Part shown: positions 55,635-64,000 of the stretch, piece by piece | Numbering within the stretch: position 1 is the stretch's first letter | Layout: the number at the start of each line of letters is the position of its first letter | Source of the DNA: Amanita rubescens | Lineage: Eukaryota; Basidiomycota; Agaricomycetes; Agaricales; Amanitaceae | Length of the DNA: 64,000 nucleotides | Assembly (NCBI GenBank): GCA_015039365.1 | Contig: WION01000030.1 | Location: 62,001 to 126,000 of the forward strand | Reading direction: 5' to 3' | Notes under the pieces: generated by a model | Told to the model about the DNA's origin: nothing | Seen by the model: the letters and a program-made list of their open reading frames with translations, nothing else | The model's database searches: none | Program-made: the position numbers and the translations under genes

Positions 55635-57500
55635 TTAACCGGGACCCATTGGCGAGAATGGAAGCGGGTCGGTAGGTATCGCGTCCTGTCCGCTCTGATC
55701 CATTTCAGCATCCATCTCGACATCATCGTCAGGAGGGGTCCCTGTGGGAGGTGGTTCGTCGTAAGCTGGGACTTCGAAAGTCCTGGCTATTGTGTCAGAC
55801 TCTCCGATTCGTTCAAAGAGAGTCTTTGCGACAGCAGCTTTCTTCGTAGCCTTGCCTTTCCTTTTGTTGTTCCTTCTCCGCTGAGCAGGCGTAGGCCGGT
55901 TTTCACGGCTGCGAGGAGTTGGGACCATAGTCCAATTCGGCTCCTCAGCCGTTGGGTATCACTTGACGTATGCCCTGGCTAAATCCCACAGGACAGTGCT
56001 GGCTAGCCTGTTCATCAGGCCGCATTTTCGGAAGTGTATAGCCAAATCCTTGGCATTGAACTCTCCGGCATGTACAAACCGTTTTGGCGCATAGCTTGGA
56101 GGGTTGCCTTTGCTGTCGCTGACCTCCTCCGCTAGCCTCTCGTATAGTCCAAGCTTCGTGAACATCTGACATGCCGTGCCCCAGAACCAGGCAGTAGTGC
56201 CTTCCCTCTGCTCGGGTTGCGTCATGGCCAGGAAGAGCCATGCCATGATGTCGTAAACATTGAACCGTCCGTCGGCATCGCGACGTATGTACTCCGGAAG
56301 TTCGCCACGAGACGCTAGGTGAATCACATCAGGTTCAACCGACACATCTGATAGAGGAAGGACTTCAGCCCGAGTCGCTTCTCGTATTGTCCATCGCTGT
56401 GCCAGGGAGCGTTGGTCAAACGGAATCATCGAGGCTTCCTTAGCCATTTGAAATGGCTTCCCGTATCCCCAGAACCATGGCTGGTTGGCTCCCGGAGACC
56501 ACAGGGCAATTGCGTCTCCAGTCCACCGCGAGTCCTTGCCAATACAAGCATGACCCATCATGGAAAGGAACGCGTCCTTGACCGAACAGTCTAATGAGAA
56601 TGAGGCTGGATCGCCCACATGCGACTCGAGGTCGCCCGGGGGTCTCTGGCCTGGTCCTGGCTTTCTCGTGCCAGTATTGAACCTGCGTCCTCTAGCGAGG
56701 AACGCCGACGATGTTTGGTCATTCGAAGCCGATGCTAAGGCTTCCCCTTCTACTCGGTGTGATTCTCGAGCATGTGAAAGGGCAGATTGCTGAATGGCGT
56801 CACAGACGTCTCTTTCTTCGTCCGAGTTGAGGGGCGTGTTCTCTGCCAACTCGTCCATGATATTGTCCGTATCATTGGAGTCGGACTGGTACATAGGCTT
56901 AGTCCTCTTCTTGATCGGAGGGGACCGCACAGGCTCAGCCTTACGCTTCTCTTTCCTCCTACGGCTCGGAGGCGGGGAAGGGGATTGAGACAGACAAGGA
57001 GGCGGGGGGCTATATTGGGGCGAGCGGGAGCGAGATCTTATCGATCTTCTACCCGTAGGGATTCCTCCCCGACTAGCGCAAGCGTTACCGGCTAGGAGCT
57101 CCTCAACTTTACGCTTCAGTTCGTCGTTTATCCGTTCCAACGCCAGAACTCGATGATCTTTGTCTTCGAGCTCTTCTTCTAACTCCCTTATCTTTTTATG
57201 GTTTTTCTCCAGACCAGCCTGATAGGCCTCGTCTTCTCGTTCATAGTGCTCGTCGCGGAGCACTTCCCTCCAATGTTCTCTCATTTTATCGATGAAGATG
57301 GTTAGGGCACCACCTTTGACATATTCTCCGACATGTTTGGCGTAACTCGCGCAGTCTAGGCACTGCCGCGGATGTATGGGAAGATGCGTCGTCGGATCAA
57401 TCACCCAATCTGGAATCAATTGGGCGAAAAACGACGACGCGTCTGGGACTGACGAGGGGTTTCGTTTATCTTGGCTGGCAGAGCCTTGCTGCCCTAGCCC
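55635..57500 (-). pseudogene. Element C homologue of the element B third ORF
   Basis: A single frame runs from about 57500, without an ATG, to 55635, broken only by TGA at 55959-55961. Aligned with element B: CLDCASYAKHVGEYVKGGAL against CEECADFAAHV..GGAL, a similar coiled coil, FQMAKEASMIPFDQRSLAQ, RRDADGRFNVYDIMAWL and WFWGTACQMF, and a tail NRPTPAQRRRNNKRKGK. The order and spacing of conserved blocks are the same. The 5' end is missing or used a start beyond the junction. The match of two diverged copies shows this protein family is under selection. Confidence 0.75.
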
Positions 57501-57510
57501 AGCACTTTAC

Positions 57511-57599
57511 ACTCCCCCCCCTGTCCGAATAGACTCCGAGTCCAGTCCGAGGACTCCGAGGACTCCGAGTAGACTCCGAGTAGACTCCAAGTTCAGTCC
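57511..57599. repeat. GACTCCGAG microsatellite and G/C run
   Basis: ACTCCCCCCCC is followed by seven or so imperfect copies of GACTCCGAGTA/GGACTCCGAG. On the minus strand the run reads GGGGGGGGAG then TGTAAAG, which resembles a polypurine tract plus LTR start. AGTCC at 57595-57599 would be the target copy at the 3' end of element D. Confidence 0.5.
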
Positions 57600-58050
57600 T
57601 GTTACGAACTCGTTAATCTCAACCTAAGTTGCAGCGGCAACTCTAGTTACGATTACAAGTCTTAAGTCAAACGTTAAGATTATAAGTTCAATGCTAAGTC
57701 AAGACGTTGACTTAGGATCTGAGGACGATTGTGGTAGATGAGTTAAGAGTACGGTTATATTGCCAGACGACAATAAACAGCTAAGTCGAACTTAGGGTTC
57801 GACTCTAGAATACAGGCGGTACTTATACTAGCAAGTACAAGGAGACGTACTAATTAGTGAATAATGGTAAGTACGAAAGTAAGTATAAGGACGGCGTCAT
57901 ATGTGGAATAAGGAATGGTATAAGTAAGTAAACGAGTTAGTCCGTATGAATCGAGCATAAGGGGAGCGACGAGTAAGGTATGCATAAAGAAATAAACATG
58001 TCCGACGTATCATGTAAGCATAATGCGGGAGTCCGTACCGTGTTGTAACA
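57600..58050 (-). repeat. 3' LTR of element D
   Basis: Minus strand TGTTACAACACGG..TTCGTAACA, 451 bp. Its first ~70 bp resemble the LTR of element A (CGGTACGGACTCC, then GTCGGACATG). TAAGTTCGACTTA at 57782-57794 is identical to the self-primer 13-mer of element A, about 30 nt after a TATAAGT box. Confidence 0.85.
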
Positions 58051-58083
58051 CTAGCTCTCCCCTACGTTGTTGACCGCAACAAC
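58051..58083 (-). promoter_or_regulatory. Hairpin and polypurine tract of element D
   Basis: Minus strand GTTGTTG-CGGT-CAACAAC (58066-58083), then GTAGGGGAGAGCTAG (58051-58065), then the LTR. The hairpin is identical to that of element A at 45511-45528, while the surrounding extra-ORF tails have diverged. Confidence 0.75.
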
Positions 58084-58090
58084 AAAACGT

Positions 58091-59824
58091 TCAGGTGTTC
58101 ATGTTGTGCATGGCGTCGTCGTCGTGCTGATAGCCGTAGTCGCCGTAAAGGTCGCAGGCGTCGTCGTCGGCTCCGTCGCACTGTCGTCCGTTGACGCATG
58201 CCTGACACTGTGACGCGTGGTGTGCCTTCTTCTTTCCCTTCTTCTTCGGCTGATGAGGGCGGCGGCTAGTGGAAGCGGAGGTATTGGCGGCATCTGTGGT
58301 AGTTCGAGAACGTCCTTTCTTCTTAGTGGAAGGACCGGGCGTCGGATCGCGTCGGCGCGTGGGAGCGCGTGGAGGTAGAGTAGACATAGGAGGAATTGCA
58401 GTAGTAAGATGGTGATCCTCAGAGGCATGCTTTCCTCGGCAGTGAATGCAGCGGTTGTAACGATGGGGGCGTTGATTGGCGGCATTGGTCATACTGCGGG
58501 TCGTAGGTCGTCGAGCAGGCGGAGTGTCGTGTCGTCGAGTAGTGGGGACAGGAATATTCCAGACTCCGTGGCGAATAACGGTGGTGGTTGGGGGTGATGC
58601 GGATCGAGGAGGAGGAGGAGCCTTCTTATCTCGTTTCGGTTCTTCCTCAATGAGATCGCCTGTTGTACGGATTCGGCGATGAAGATCGAGATCGCTGATC
58701 GCATTATTGATCTGCGCAATGTGGTCGCTAGTGAGTTGATGCAAGGGAACTCCATCTGCGAATTCGGCTGTGGTCCATTCCGTGTCTCCTTGGATACTAG
58801 ACAAGAGGTCTCGGATCTTTCCGGTGAGGCACCAGATTTCTCTCGATTTACGATCTGTCTCCATAATGCATCTAGTTGCTCGGTGTCGGTCGGGTGTAGC
58901 TTCGGTAGCGCGAAACCAATGGTTGACAGCGATGCGGTTATTCTGATCGTGAGGCTGTATTTTTAGTCCAAACCTTTGATCATCGATGCTTTCTATACCG
59001 AGGATAATATAGCGCTCGATGTCAGCCGTGAGAAGTCGTCGTAATAGATCTATTGCCAGTTGATCTAGGTTTCCTCCTTTCGGATGAATATCTTCCCAGT
59101 ATAATGACGTGACGTTTACAAACGTTTCGATTAAATCGGCACAGTGGTAGTTGTACTGATCTCGGGCTTGACCGGCAAGGGTAGTGGCGGTTCGGAAATC
59201 CATGAGAAGTCGCCAGACTCGAGCTATCCTTTCTTGGTCAAAGATGTCGACCTGTAATCTAGCGGCGTTACAGATTAGAGTGACGCGGTCTCTAACCTTG
59301 GTGTAAGTAGTAATTCCGTGATAACTGAGATAGAGATCGGGGGTGGTTCGTATGATGGGGCCAGCCATATCGCGGTTAGTCCCATCTGTACTGTGACTCT
59401 GGTTGTTGCCTCGAATAGATTCGTTATGAGATTGAGTCGAAGCGTGACCGGCAAGTACCGTCTCTCTATGTAGGGTAACGCTAATGTCTTCAGCGTTTCT
59501 AGGTGGGATCGGTCGGCTATTGCGATCTTCCGTAATTCGTCCAGGTACAGCCAGAGTTTCTGATGTTCCGTGGTGGGTTTCCTGGGTTTCGGTGGGAGTG
59601 ACCGGGATCGTCTGAGACGAGGTTTGATCGGCAGATCCGTAGGGAACATCAATGAAGTCGTTCGGGTCAACGTCTTCTTCGTCGGTGTCGGTGGTATGAA
59701 GAACGAGTCGAGGTCGGTGGGGTTCAGTGGAAGTGGTGAGTCGGGTATCGGTGGTGTCTCCGGCATAGAATTCAGACCAGGGGAAATGCTGAACGGCGTC
59801 GGTGGTGTCGTTTCCATTCTGCAT
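58091..59824 (-). CDS. Element D extra ORF, main frame
   Basis: 577 residues, ATG at 59824, 18 nt after the pol stop. The first ~160 residues are T/S/D/R-rich low complexity. Residues ~165-330 hold the part shared with element A (ARVWRLLMDFR, QYNYHCADLIETF, LLRRLLTADIERY). A P-rich linker (APPPPRSASPPTTT) follows, then a Cys/His cluster CIHCRGKHASEDHH near 460 and CQACVNGRQC near 545, possibly zinc-binding, and an acidic tail. Function unknown. It lies between pol and the purine tract, the position of env in retroviruses, but no signal peptide or membrane helix is seen. Confidence 0.75.
   Translation of the reverse strand: MQNGNDTTDAVQHFPWSEFYAGDTTDTRLTTSTEPHRPRLVLHTTDTDEEDVDPNDFIDVPYGSADQTSSQTIPVTPTETQETHHGTSETLAVPGRITEDRNSRPIPPRNAEDISVTLHRETVLAGHASTQSHNESIRGNNQSHSTDGTNRDMAGPIIRTTPDLYLSYHGITTYTKVRDRVTLICNAARLQVDIFDQERIARVWRLLMDFRTATTLAGQARDQYNYHCADLIETFVNVTSLYWEDIHPKGGNLDQLAIDLLRRLLTADIERYIILGIESIDDQRFGLKIQPHDQNNRIAVNHWFRATEATPDRHRATRCIMETDRKSREIWCLTGKIRDLLSSIQGDTEWTTAEFADGVPLHQLTSDHIAQINNAISDLDLHRRIRTTGDLIEEEPKRDKKAPPPPRSASPPTTTVIRHGVWNIPVPTTRRHDTPPARRPTTRSMTNAANQRPHRYNRCIHCRGKHASEDHHLTTAIPPMSTLPPRAPTRRRDPTPGPSTKKKGRSRTTTDAANTSASTSRRPHQPKKKGKKKAHHASQCQACVNGRQCDGADDDACDLYGDYGYQHDDDAMHNMNT
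59275..59817 (-). CDS. Element D overlapping ORF (frame +1), MET-type start
   Basis: 180 codons, ATG exactly 7 nt after the main-frame ATG. P-rich start (METTPPTPFSIS), basic stretch (RLRRSRSLPPKPRKP), then a helical part (LRKIAIADRSHLETLKTLAL, then LITNLFEATTRVTV). Same place, same ATG offset and similar composition as the overlapping ORF of element A. Leaky scanning could give both proteins. Near its end a C run (CCACCCCCG) offers a spot for a -1 shift into the main frame. Confidence 0.55.
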   Translation of the reverse strand: METTPPTPFSISPGLNSMPETPPIPDSPLPLNPTDLDSFFIPPTPTKKTLTRTTSLMFPTDLPIKPRLRRSRSLPPKPRKPTTEHQKLWLYLDELRKIAIADRSHLETLKTLALPYIERRYLPVTLRLNLITNLFEATTRVTVQMGLTAIWLAPSYEPPPISISVITELLLTPRLETASL

Positions 59825-59841
59825 AGTGATTGGGTGACATT

Positions 59842-62800
59842 TCAGAGTTTCCTTCGTCTTTTATATTCTAGAAGGAGGTCTTCCATATGCGTCAGGTTAT
59901 TTTCTGGTTCCCATGTGTTTTCACTGGTGTCATAGCCTTTCCACTTTACTAGGAATTGTAATTTCCCTCTAAACTTGCGATGTGCAAGCAGTGCTTCCAC
60001 TTCGTATTCTTGTTCTCCTTCGATCAGATCGGGAGGGGGCCTTGTTTCCGTTATTCCGTGAAAGGAAGTTTCTTTGAACGGCGTTAGTAAGGCGGCGTGG
60101 AATACGTTATGAATTTTCCATTGTCTTGGTAGCGTGAGACGATATGTCACTGGTCCTAAGACTTCTTTGATGGAAAAGGGACCTTCTCGTTTAGGTGCGA
60201 GCTTTCTGCTCTGGTAAGGAATCTTCAGGTTCCTAGACTCTAACCATACTTTGTCATTAACTTTGAACGGTTTAGTCTTTCTCGTTGTTCTTTCCATCAT
60301 CTTAGCTCGTGCTAGATCATGTGCGGCGAGTGCTTCTTCTCGTGCGCGGAACAAGGAGTTGATGCGGTTATCGGCGGTTGGTGTATTTGTCTTGTTTGAG
60401 ACAAGGGGAAGTGCAACCGGGGATGTTCCATACATCAGTTGAAAGGGCGATTGTTTCAATGCTTCATGAGTGCGTGAATTATGCGCGAATTGTGCTATTG
60501 GTATCATCTTGTTCCAAGTATCTGGTTCATAGGCACAGAATATTCGGAGATAAGCTTCTAATTCGGCGTTATATCGCTCCGTTTGTCCATCAGTCTGTGG
60601 ATGGAAGGCGGTACTCATTTTGTGTTTGATCTTTAATGAGTCCATTATGCCGTTAAAGACATGTGATGCGAACTGTGGTCCTCGATCGGAGATCATGACG
60701 TCGGGTAAACCGAAGTTTTTGAATACATTCCGAATGTAGAGGTCGGCGGTTTCGTCGGCGGTGATGGTTTTGTTACAAGGCATGAGAATTACTCCCTTTG
60801 TAAGTCCTTGATCGACCACGATAAAGATAGAATCGAAACCGTTGCTTGTGGGTAAATCGGTTATGAAATCCATAGTTATTTGTTGAAAGGGTCGGTGTGC
60901 GTGAGACTTGATTGGCATCAGAGGTGCGGCAGTAGGGTGTGTATTCGATTTCATTTGTTGACATGCCGTGCATCCGTCAATGAACTGTTTAACCATTTTA
61001 GACATTAATGGCCACCAGTAATATTCCTTTAATAAGGCGAGTGTTTTGAAGAAACCGGGGTGTCCGCTTGTTGGTGATTCGTGAAAATCTCTAATAATAT
61101 CTCGGCGAAGATCGGTGTCAGGGGGAATAAAGGATTTCCCTTTGTACAGGATTAATTCATCGTCAAGGGTCCAATCAGAAAGGGCAGTGCGTAAAGGTGG
61201 TGTTCCTTTTTCTTTTAGACATTTCTTGATTGATTGAGCAAATTCGTCTTTGACAGTTATTTCTATTGCTCTGTTACGGAGATCTTCGGCGATTGTGCGA
61301 ACAAAGAGTTCTTTTGGGAGCATCGTTATTAACTCTTCTGGTTCGTCTTTTGTCATATGATCGGGTCGGCGGGATAGTGCATCCGCTATTATTAATTTTG
61401 CTCCGGGAACGTGGGTTAGTTTAATATTAAATCGAGACAAGTCGTTCCACCATCGTGCTTGGCGGTTCGTAAGACGTTGTGGTTCTCGATAATAGAGTAA
61501 GTTCTTGTGGTCGCAATGAATAATGACAGGGTGTTCTGCTCCTTCAAGCAGATATCTCCATTCGTTATAGAGAGCGTAGTAGATGGCGAATAACTCTCGA
61601 TCGTAGATTTGCCATCGTGTTTCAGTTGGTGTTAAAGCGTGGGATAGGTATCCACATGGGTGTAAGTCGCCATTATCATCTTTTTGCATAAGAACTGCTC
61701 CGATTGCGCGGTCTGATGCGTCCGTTTGTAGAATAAAGGGTTTGTTAACATCGGGCATCATTAAGACAGGTGCGGATGTGAAGCGTTCTTTTAATAGATC
61801 AAATGCGACTTGGCATTCTGCGGTCCATGTCCATAATTTGTTTTTCTTTGTTAAGTCGTGCAGGGGTCGTGCGAGGTGGGCGAATCCGAAAATAAACCTT
61901 CGATAGTAATTTCCGAATCCTAAAAAGGATCTAACTTGTTTAACGGTAGTAGGGGTTGGCCAGTCCCTGATTCCAGCAAGTTTGATCGGGTCCATTTTTA
62001 TTGTATTTTTGGATATGACGGTGCCTAGAAAATCAACTTCTTTGGCAGCGAATTTACATTTTTCAAGCTTGAGGTAAAGATCGTGTTTCTGTAATCGTTC
62101 AAGTACTTGTTTTGTTCGAGTCTCGAGTTCTTCTTTAGTGCGCGCGTGTATTAGCATGTCATCCATGTAGATGACAAGCCATCCTTTTTCTGTAAAATCC
62201 CTGAAATAATCGTCCATCATAGCTTGAAACGTTGCTGGTGAATTTCGTAATCCAAAGAACATGACGTTAGGTTCAAATAAACCTCGATTGGTGATAAAGG
62301 CGGCTTTCCATCTGTCAGATTCCTTGATTTGAACGTTATTATATCCCCATCGGATATCTAATTTTGTAAAGTATTCCGAATCTTTGAGTTTGATCATAAG
62401 ATCGGAGATAAGAGGTAGTGGATATGCGTTTGGTTTAGTATATTCGTTCAAATATCGATAATCTTGGCAGGGTCGTAATTTTTGTGCTTCTTTCTTTTCT
62501 ACAAAGAAGAAAGGTGATGCCTGCGGTGATTTCGACGGTCTGATGTAGCCTTTTTCGACGTGTTCTTTAATCCATTCATCCAGTGTATTCTGCTGTTTCG
62601 GAGATAAGGGATAGATTTTTCCTCTTTTTGGTATGAAATCATCGCGAAGTTCTATCTGGTGATCCCAAGATCGGCTTTCTGGGAATCGTTCACTTGCTTT
62701 TTTCTCGAATACATCTTTCCATGCCGAGTATTCAGGAGGGAGCGTGTAAACCTCCTCTGTTTGATGGTATTTGTGTTCCATTTGTTGAGCTGGTGTATAT

Positions 62801-63447
62801 CGTGCGATAGTTACTTGGTCGTATTCGTCTTCTGACCAGCTTCCTATATCCTCAAATGTATGCGTGTTCCATCCGTGATCTGTCGTCTGTGATCCTTTGT
62901 GTGACATCAAATATCCGATGACGAGATCTTCTTCCTGTTCAGGCATAGCTATTCTGTCAATCTGTTGACAGATGCTCCGAAGTGATGCCTTGATTTTGTC
63001 CTGTTCAGAGTCTCGGAACTCTAGAGTCTTTTCTTTCCAATTTACGTCAGGGTTATGCTTCTCTAGCCAAGGAAGCCCCAGTATCATCGTTTGTTTTCCT
63101 ATTGCTGATACGTGAAACCATTCGGTCATGCGTTTCCCGTTCATTTCGAAGGTGATTAGACATTGTTCATCAATTTCTCCTTCTTTGTTTATGGTGCCAT
63201 CGACGTTATAAACTCTAATTGGTCGTGGAGTTTTTCGTTTTCTCCATTTGTGTGCTATTCTTTTGTCGATAAATATCCCTTCGGCTCCGCAGTCGACAAG
63301 GGCAACGAGGTTTTCAGTGTTGTTTTCAGTTTCAACTTTGATAGGGACAGATAATCTTCGTTTCGAAATAGATTGTACTGTTACATGAGATATATTGAGG
63401 GTTGAATCTGGTATATCTGAGACTTCATCCACTGTCATGAGTCCCAC
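59842..63447 (-). CDS. Element D Pol (PR-RT-RNH-INT-chromodomain)
   Basis: About 1200 codons without a stop. Protease with LVDCGAEGIFID near residue 50 (DCG in place of D-S/T-G), RT with VIYMDDMLIHA near 430, RNase H QTDASDRAIGA and HCDHKNLLYY, integrase zinc region GHPGFFKTLALL...CTACQQMK near 795-833, DDE parts MDFITDLP (855), SDRGPQFAS (920) and GQTERYNA (953), and chromodomain FLVKWKGYDTSENTWE at the end. The reported frame opens at a GTG (63447); the first ATG is 63438. The frame is -1 relative to gag, and gag ends in a T run, so a Gag-Pol fusion by slippage is likely. Confidence 0.95.
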   Translation of the reverse strand: MGLMTVDEVSDIPDSTLNISHVTVQSISKRRLSVPIKVETENNTENLVALVDCGAEGIFIDKRIAHKWRKRKTPRPIRVYNVDGTINKEGEIDEQCLITFEMNGKRMTEWFHVSAIGKQTMILGLPWLEKHNPDVNWKEKTLEFRDSEQDKIKASLRSICQQIDRIAMPEQEEDLVIGYLMSHKGSQTTDHGWNTHTFEDIGSWSEDEYDQVTIARYTPAQQMEHKYHQTEEVYTLPPEYSAWKDVFEKKASERFPESRSWDHQIELRDDFIPKRGKIYPLSPKQQNTLDEWIKEHVEKGYIRPSKSPQASPFFFVEKKEAQKLRPCQDYRYLNEYTKPNAYPLPLISDLMIKLKDSEYFTKLDIRWGYNNVQIKESDRWKAAFITNRGLFEPNVMFFGLRNSPATFQAMMDDYFRDFTEKGWLVIYMDDMLIHARTKEELETRTKQVLERLQKHDLYLKLEKCKFAAKEVDFLGTVISKNTIKMDPIKLAGIRDWPTPTTVKQVRSFLGFGNYYRRFIFGFAHLARPLHDLTKKNKLWTWTAECQVAFDLLKERFTSAPVLMMPDVNKPFILQTDASDRAIGAVLMQKDDNGDLHPCGYLSHALTPTETRWQIYDRELFAIYYALYNEWRYLLEGAEHPVIIHCDHKNLLYYREPQRLTNRQARWWNDLSRFNIKLTHVPGAKLIIADALSRRPDHMTKDEPEELITMLPKELFVRTIAEDLRNRAIEITVKDEFAQSIKKCLKEKGTPPLRTALSDWTLDDELILYKGKSFIPPDTDLRRDIIRDFHESPTSGHPGFFKTLALLKEYYWWPLMSKMVKQFIDGCTACQQMKSNTHPTAAPLMPIKSHAHRPFQQITMDFITDLPTSNGFDSIFIVVDQGLTKGVILMPCNKTITADETADLYIRNVFKNFGLPDVMISDRGPQFASHVFNGIMDSLKIKHKMSTAFHPQTDGQTERYNAELEAYLRIFCAYEPDTWNKMIPIAQFAHNSRTHEALKQSPFQLMYGTSPVALPLVSNKTNTPTADNRINSLFRAREEALAAHDLARAKMMERTTRKTKPFKVNDKVWLESRNLKIPYQSRKLAPKREGPFSIKEVLGPVTYRLTLPRQWKIHNVFHAALLTPFKETSFHGITETRPPPDLIEGEQEYEVEALLAHRKFRGKLQFLVKWKGYDTSENTWEPENNLTHMEDLLLEYKRRRKL

Positions 63448-63449
63448 TG

Positions 63450-64000
63450 TTAAAAATCCTCGTTTTCGTCGGCAAGAGATAGTAATAGATCATTCTTTTC
63501 GTCGATTGACATCCCTTTCATCAGCGCTCGGATGTTCTTGGTGTAATTTGGTTTAGACTCTCGGACTTCTTCTTCTTCCCAATTTCCGTCACCATCATTT
63601 GATGTGGCTCGAATGTGACGTTTGGGCGTGAATCCTCTTTTCCTTCCTCCTTTAAATCGGCCTTTCCCTTTGTTTCTTTTCTTCTTCGGGCATTGCCCTG
63701 ACATGTGTCCTTTGATTCCGCAGATAAAACATAAACCGTCTTTGATGTAGCGTTCTCTTTCCTCTTTGGACATAGATCTGATCGTAAGTTCTAATTCTGG
63801 GTCTTCTTCGTATTCCAGAAATTTATGATCGATCTGCATAGCCCATGATTCGTCGTTATGAGAGGATGACGAATGACCATTTCCAGATCGAGGGGAATAA
63901 GCATATGAACGGGTTCGGATGTTGTCGAGTTTGATCGCAATGTCGTACCAATCTTGCAATGTTTTTGGGTTCATGAGCATTGCTTTTTCGAACTCGGGTG
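63450..64000 (-). CDS. Element D Gag, C-terminal part (cut by window end)
   Basis: The frame is open to the window end. It holds the end of the Gag core (FEKAMLMNPKTLQDWYD), a knuckle CFICGIKGHMSGQCP near 63715, a K/R/G-rich basic stretch and an acidic tail ending ENEDF. The stop TAA at 63450-63452 follows GAT TTT. The tail matches element A, whose TGA at 39949 corresponds to CGA (Arg of RHIRAT) here. Confidence 0.9.
   Translation of the reverse strand, partial: PEFEKAMLMNPKTLQDWYDIAIKLDNIRTRSYAYSPRSGNGHSSSSHNDESWAMQIDHKFLEYEEDPELELTIRSMSKEERERYIKDGLCFICGIKGHMSGQCPKKKRNKGKGRFKGGRKRGFTPKRHIRATSNDGDGNWEEEEVRESKPNYTKNIRALMKGMSIDEKNDLLLSLADENEDF

Larger units (their letters stand above)
55296..57510 (-). 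mobile_element. Element C, LTR element relic carrying only the extra ORF
   Basis: On the minus strand the 3' LTR is 55296-55549 (TGTAACGGGTG..GTTGTTACA) preceded by the purine tract GTCAGGGAGGG. The only coding sequence upstream is a homologue of the third ORF of element B. No gag or pol is seen. The 5' end near 57510 is not a clear LTR and may be a deletion junction. It interrupts the 3' LTR of element A just after its TATA box. Confidence 0.65.
57600..64000 (-). mobile_element. Chromovirus D (Ty3/gypsy), intact, 5' end outside the window
   Basis: Minus strand: gag (cut by the window end), pol, two overlapping extra ORFs, hairpin and purine tract, and a 451-bp 3' LTR. All frames are open. 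It is the closest relative here of element A and serves as the undamaged reference for A and E. Confidence 0.9.

Noticed and set aside
1..64000. CRISPR arrays, rRNA genes, intact tRNA genes, bacterial operons
   Set aside because: None seen; repeats are transposon-derived and gene structure is eukaryotic.

Overview
The window looks like a repeat-rich stretch of a basidiomycete (probably Agaricomycete) nuclear genome. Reasons: 50-60 bp GT-AG introns, Ty3/gypsy chromoviruses with C-terminal chromodomains, a Tad1/Deceiver-like LINE, hAT and pogo DNA transposons, TG..CA LTRs with 5-bp target duplications, and no bacterial features. The taxon is inference; no diagnostic single-copy gene is present.

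Layout. (1) 567-10675 is one ~1.1 kb hAT-like element (8-bp duplication ATTGTAGT at both ends) split by a 7.0 kb LINE on the minus strand (646-7650, 14-bp duplication, A tail) and by a 2.0 kb non-coding LTR element (7691-9670, two 368-bp LTRs). (2) 11469-13866 is a solo LTR holding a hAT MITE and a second solo LTR of its own family, which itself holds a third solo LTR and a deleted pogo element; nearly every junction has its target duplication. (3) 14165-17536 is a decayed hAT transposase gene with introns. (4) 18038-20153 has more solo LTRs, including a composite one and an inverted copy. (5) 20159-25217 is mostly unrecognisable, with one gypsy pol relic. (6) 25226-26240 is another hAT-like element and 26292-26687 a solo LTR.

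From 27387 on the window is a cluster of Ty3/gypsy chromoviruses. E (27387 to ~34850, +) is decayed by TGA codons. A (37771-55295, +) interrupts a host-like gene made of tandem symmetric micro-exons (36575-37770). B (45702-55175, +) sits inside the 3' LTR of A, has identical LTRs and intact ORFs, and is young. C (55296 to ~57510, -) is a relic carrying a homologue of the extra ORF of B. D (57600 to the window end, -) is intact but its 5' end lies outside.

The most interesting signal is extra coding capacity downstream of pol in every chromovirus. B and C share one novel ORF family. A, D and E share an unrelated one, which in A and D is laid out as two overlapping frames with ATGs exactly 7 nt apart; in decayed E the corresponding parts appear to lie in one frame. 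In B, gag, pol and the extra ORF are all in one frame, separated only by two TGA codons, the first in the readthrough-type context TGA CTA. A and E carry a primer-binding site perfectly complementary to the predicted 5' end of their own transcript, the signature of self-priming.
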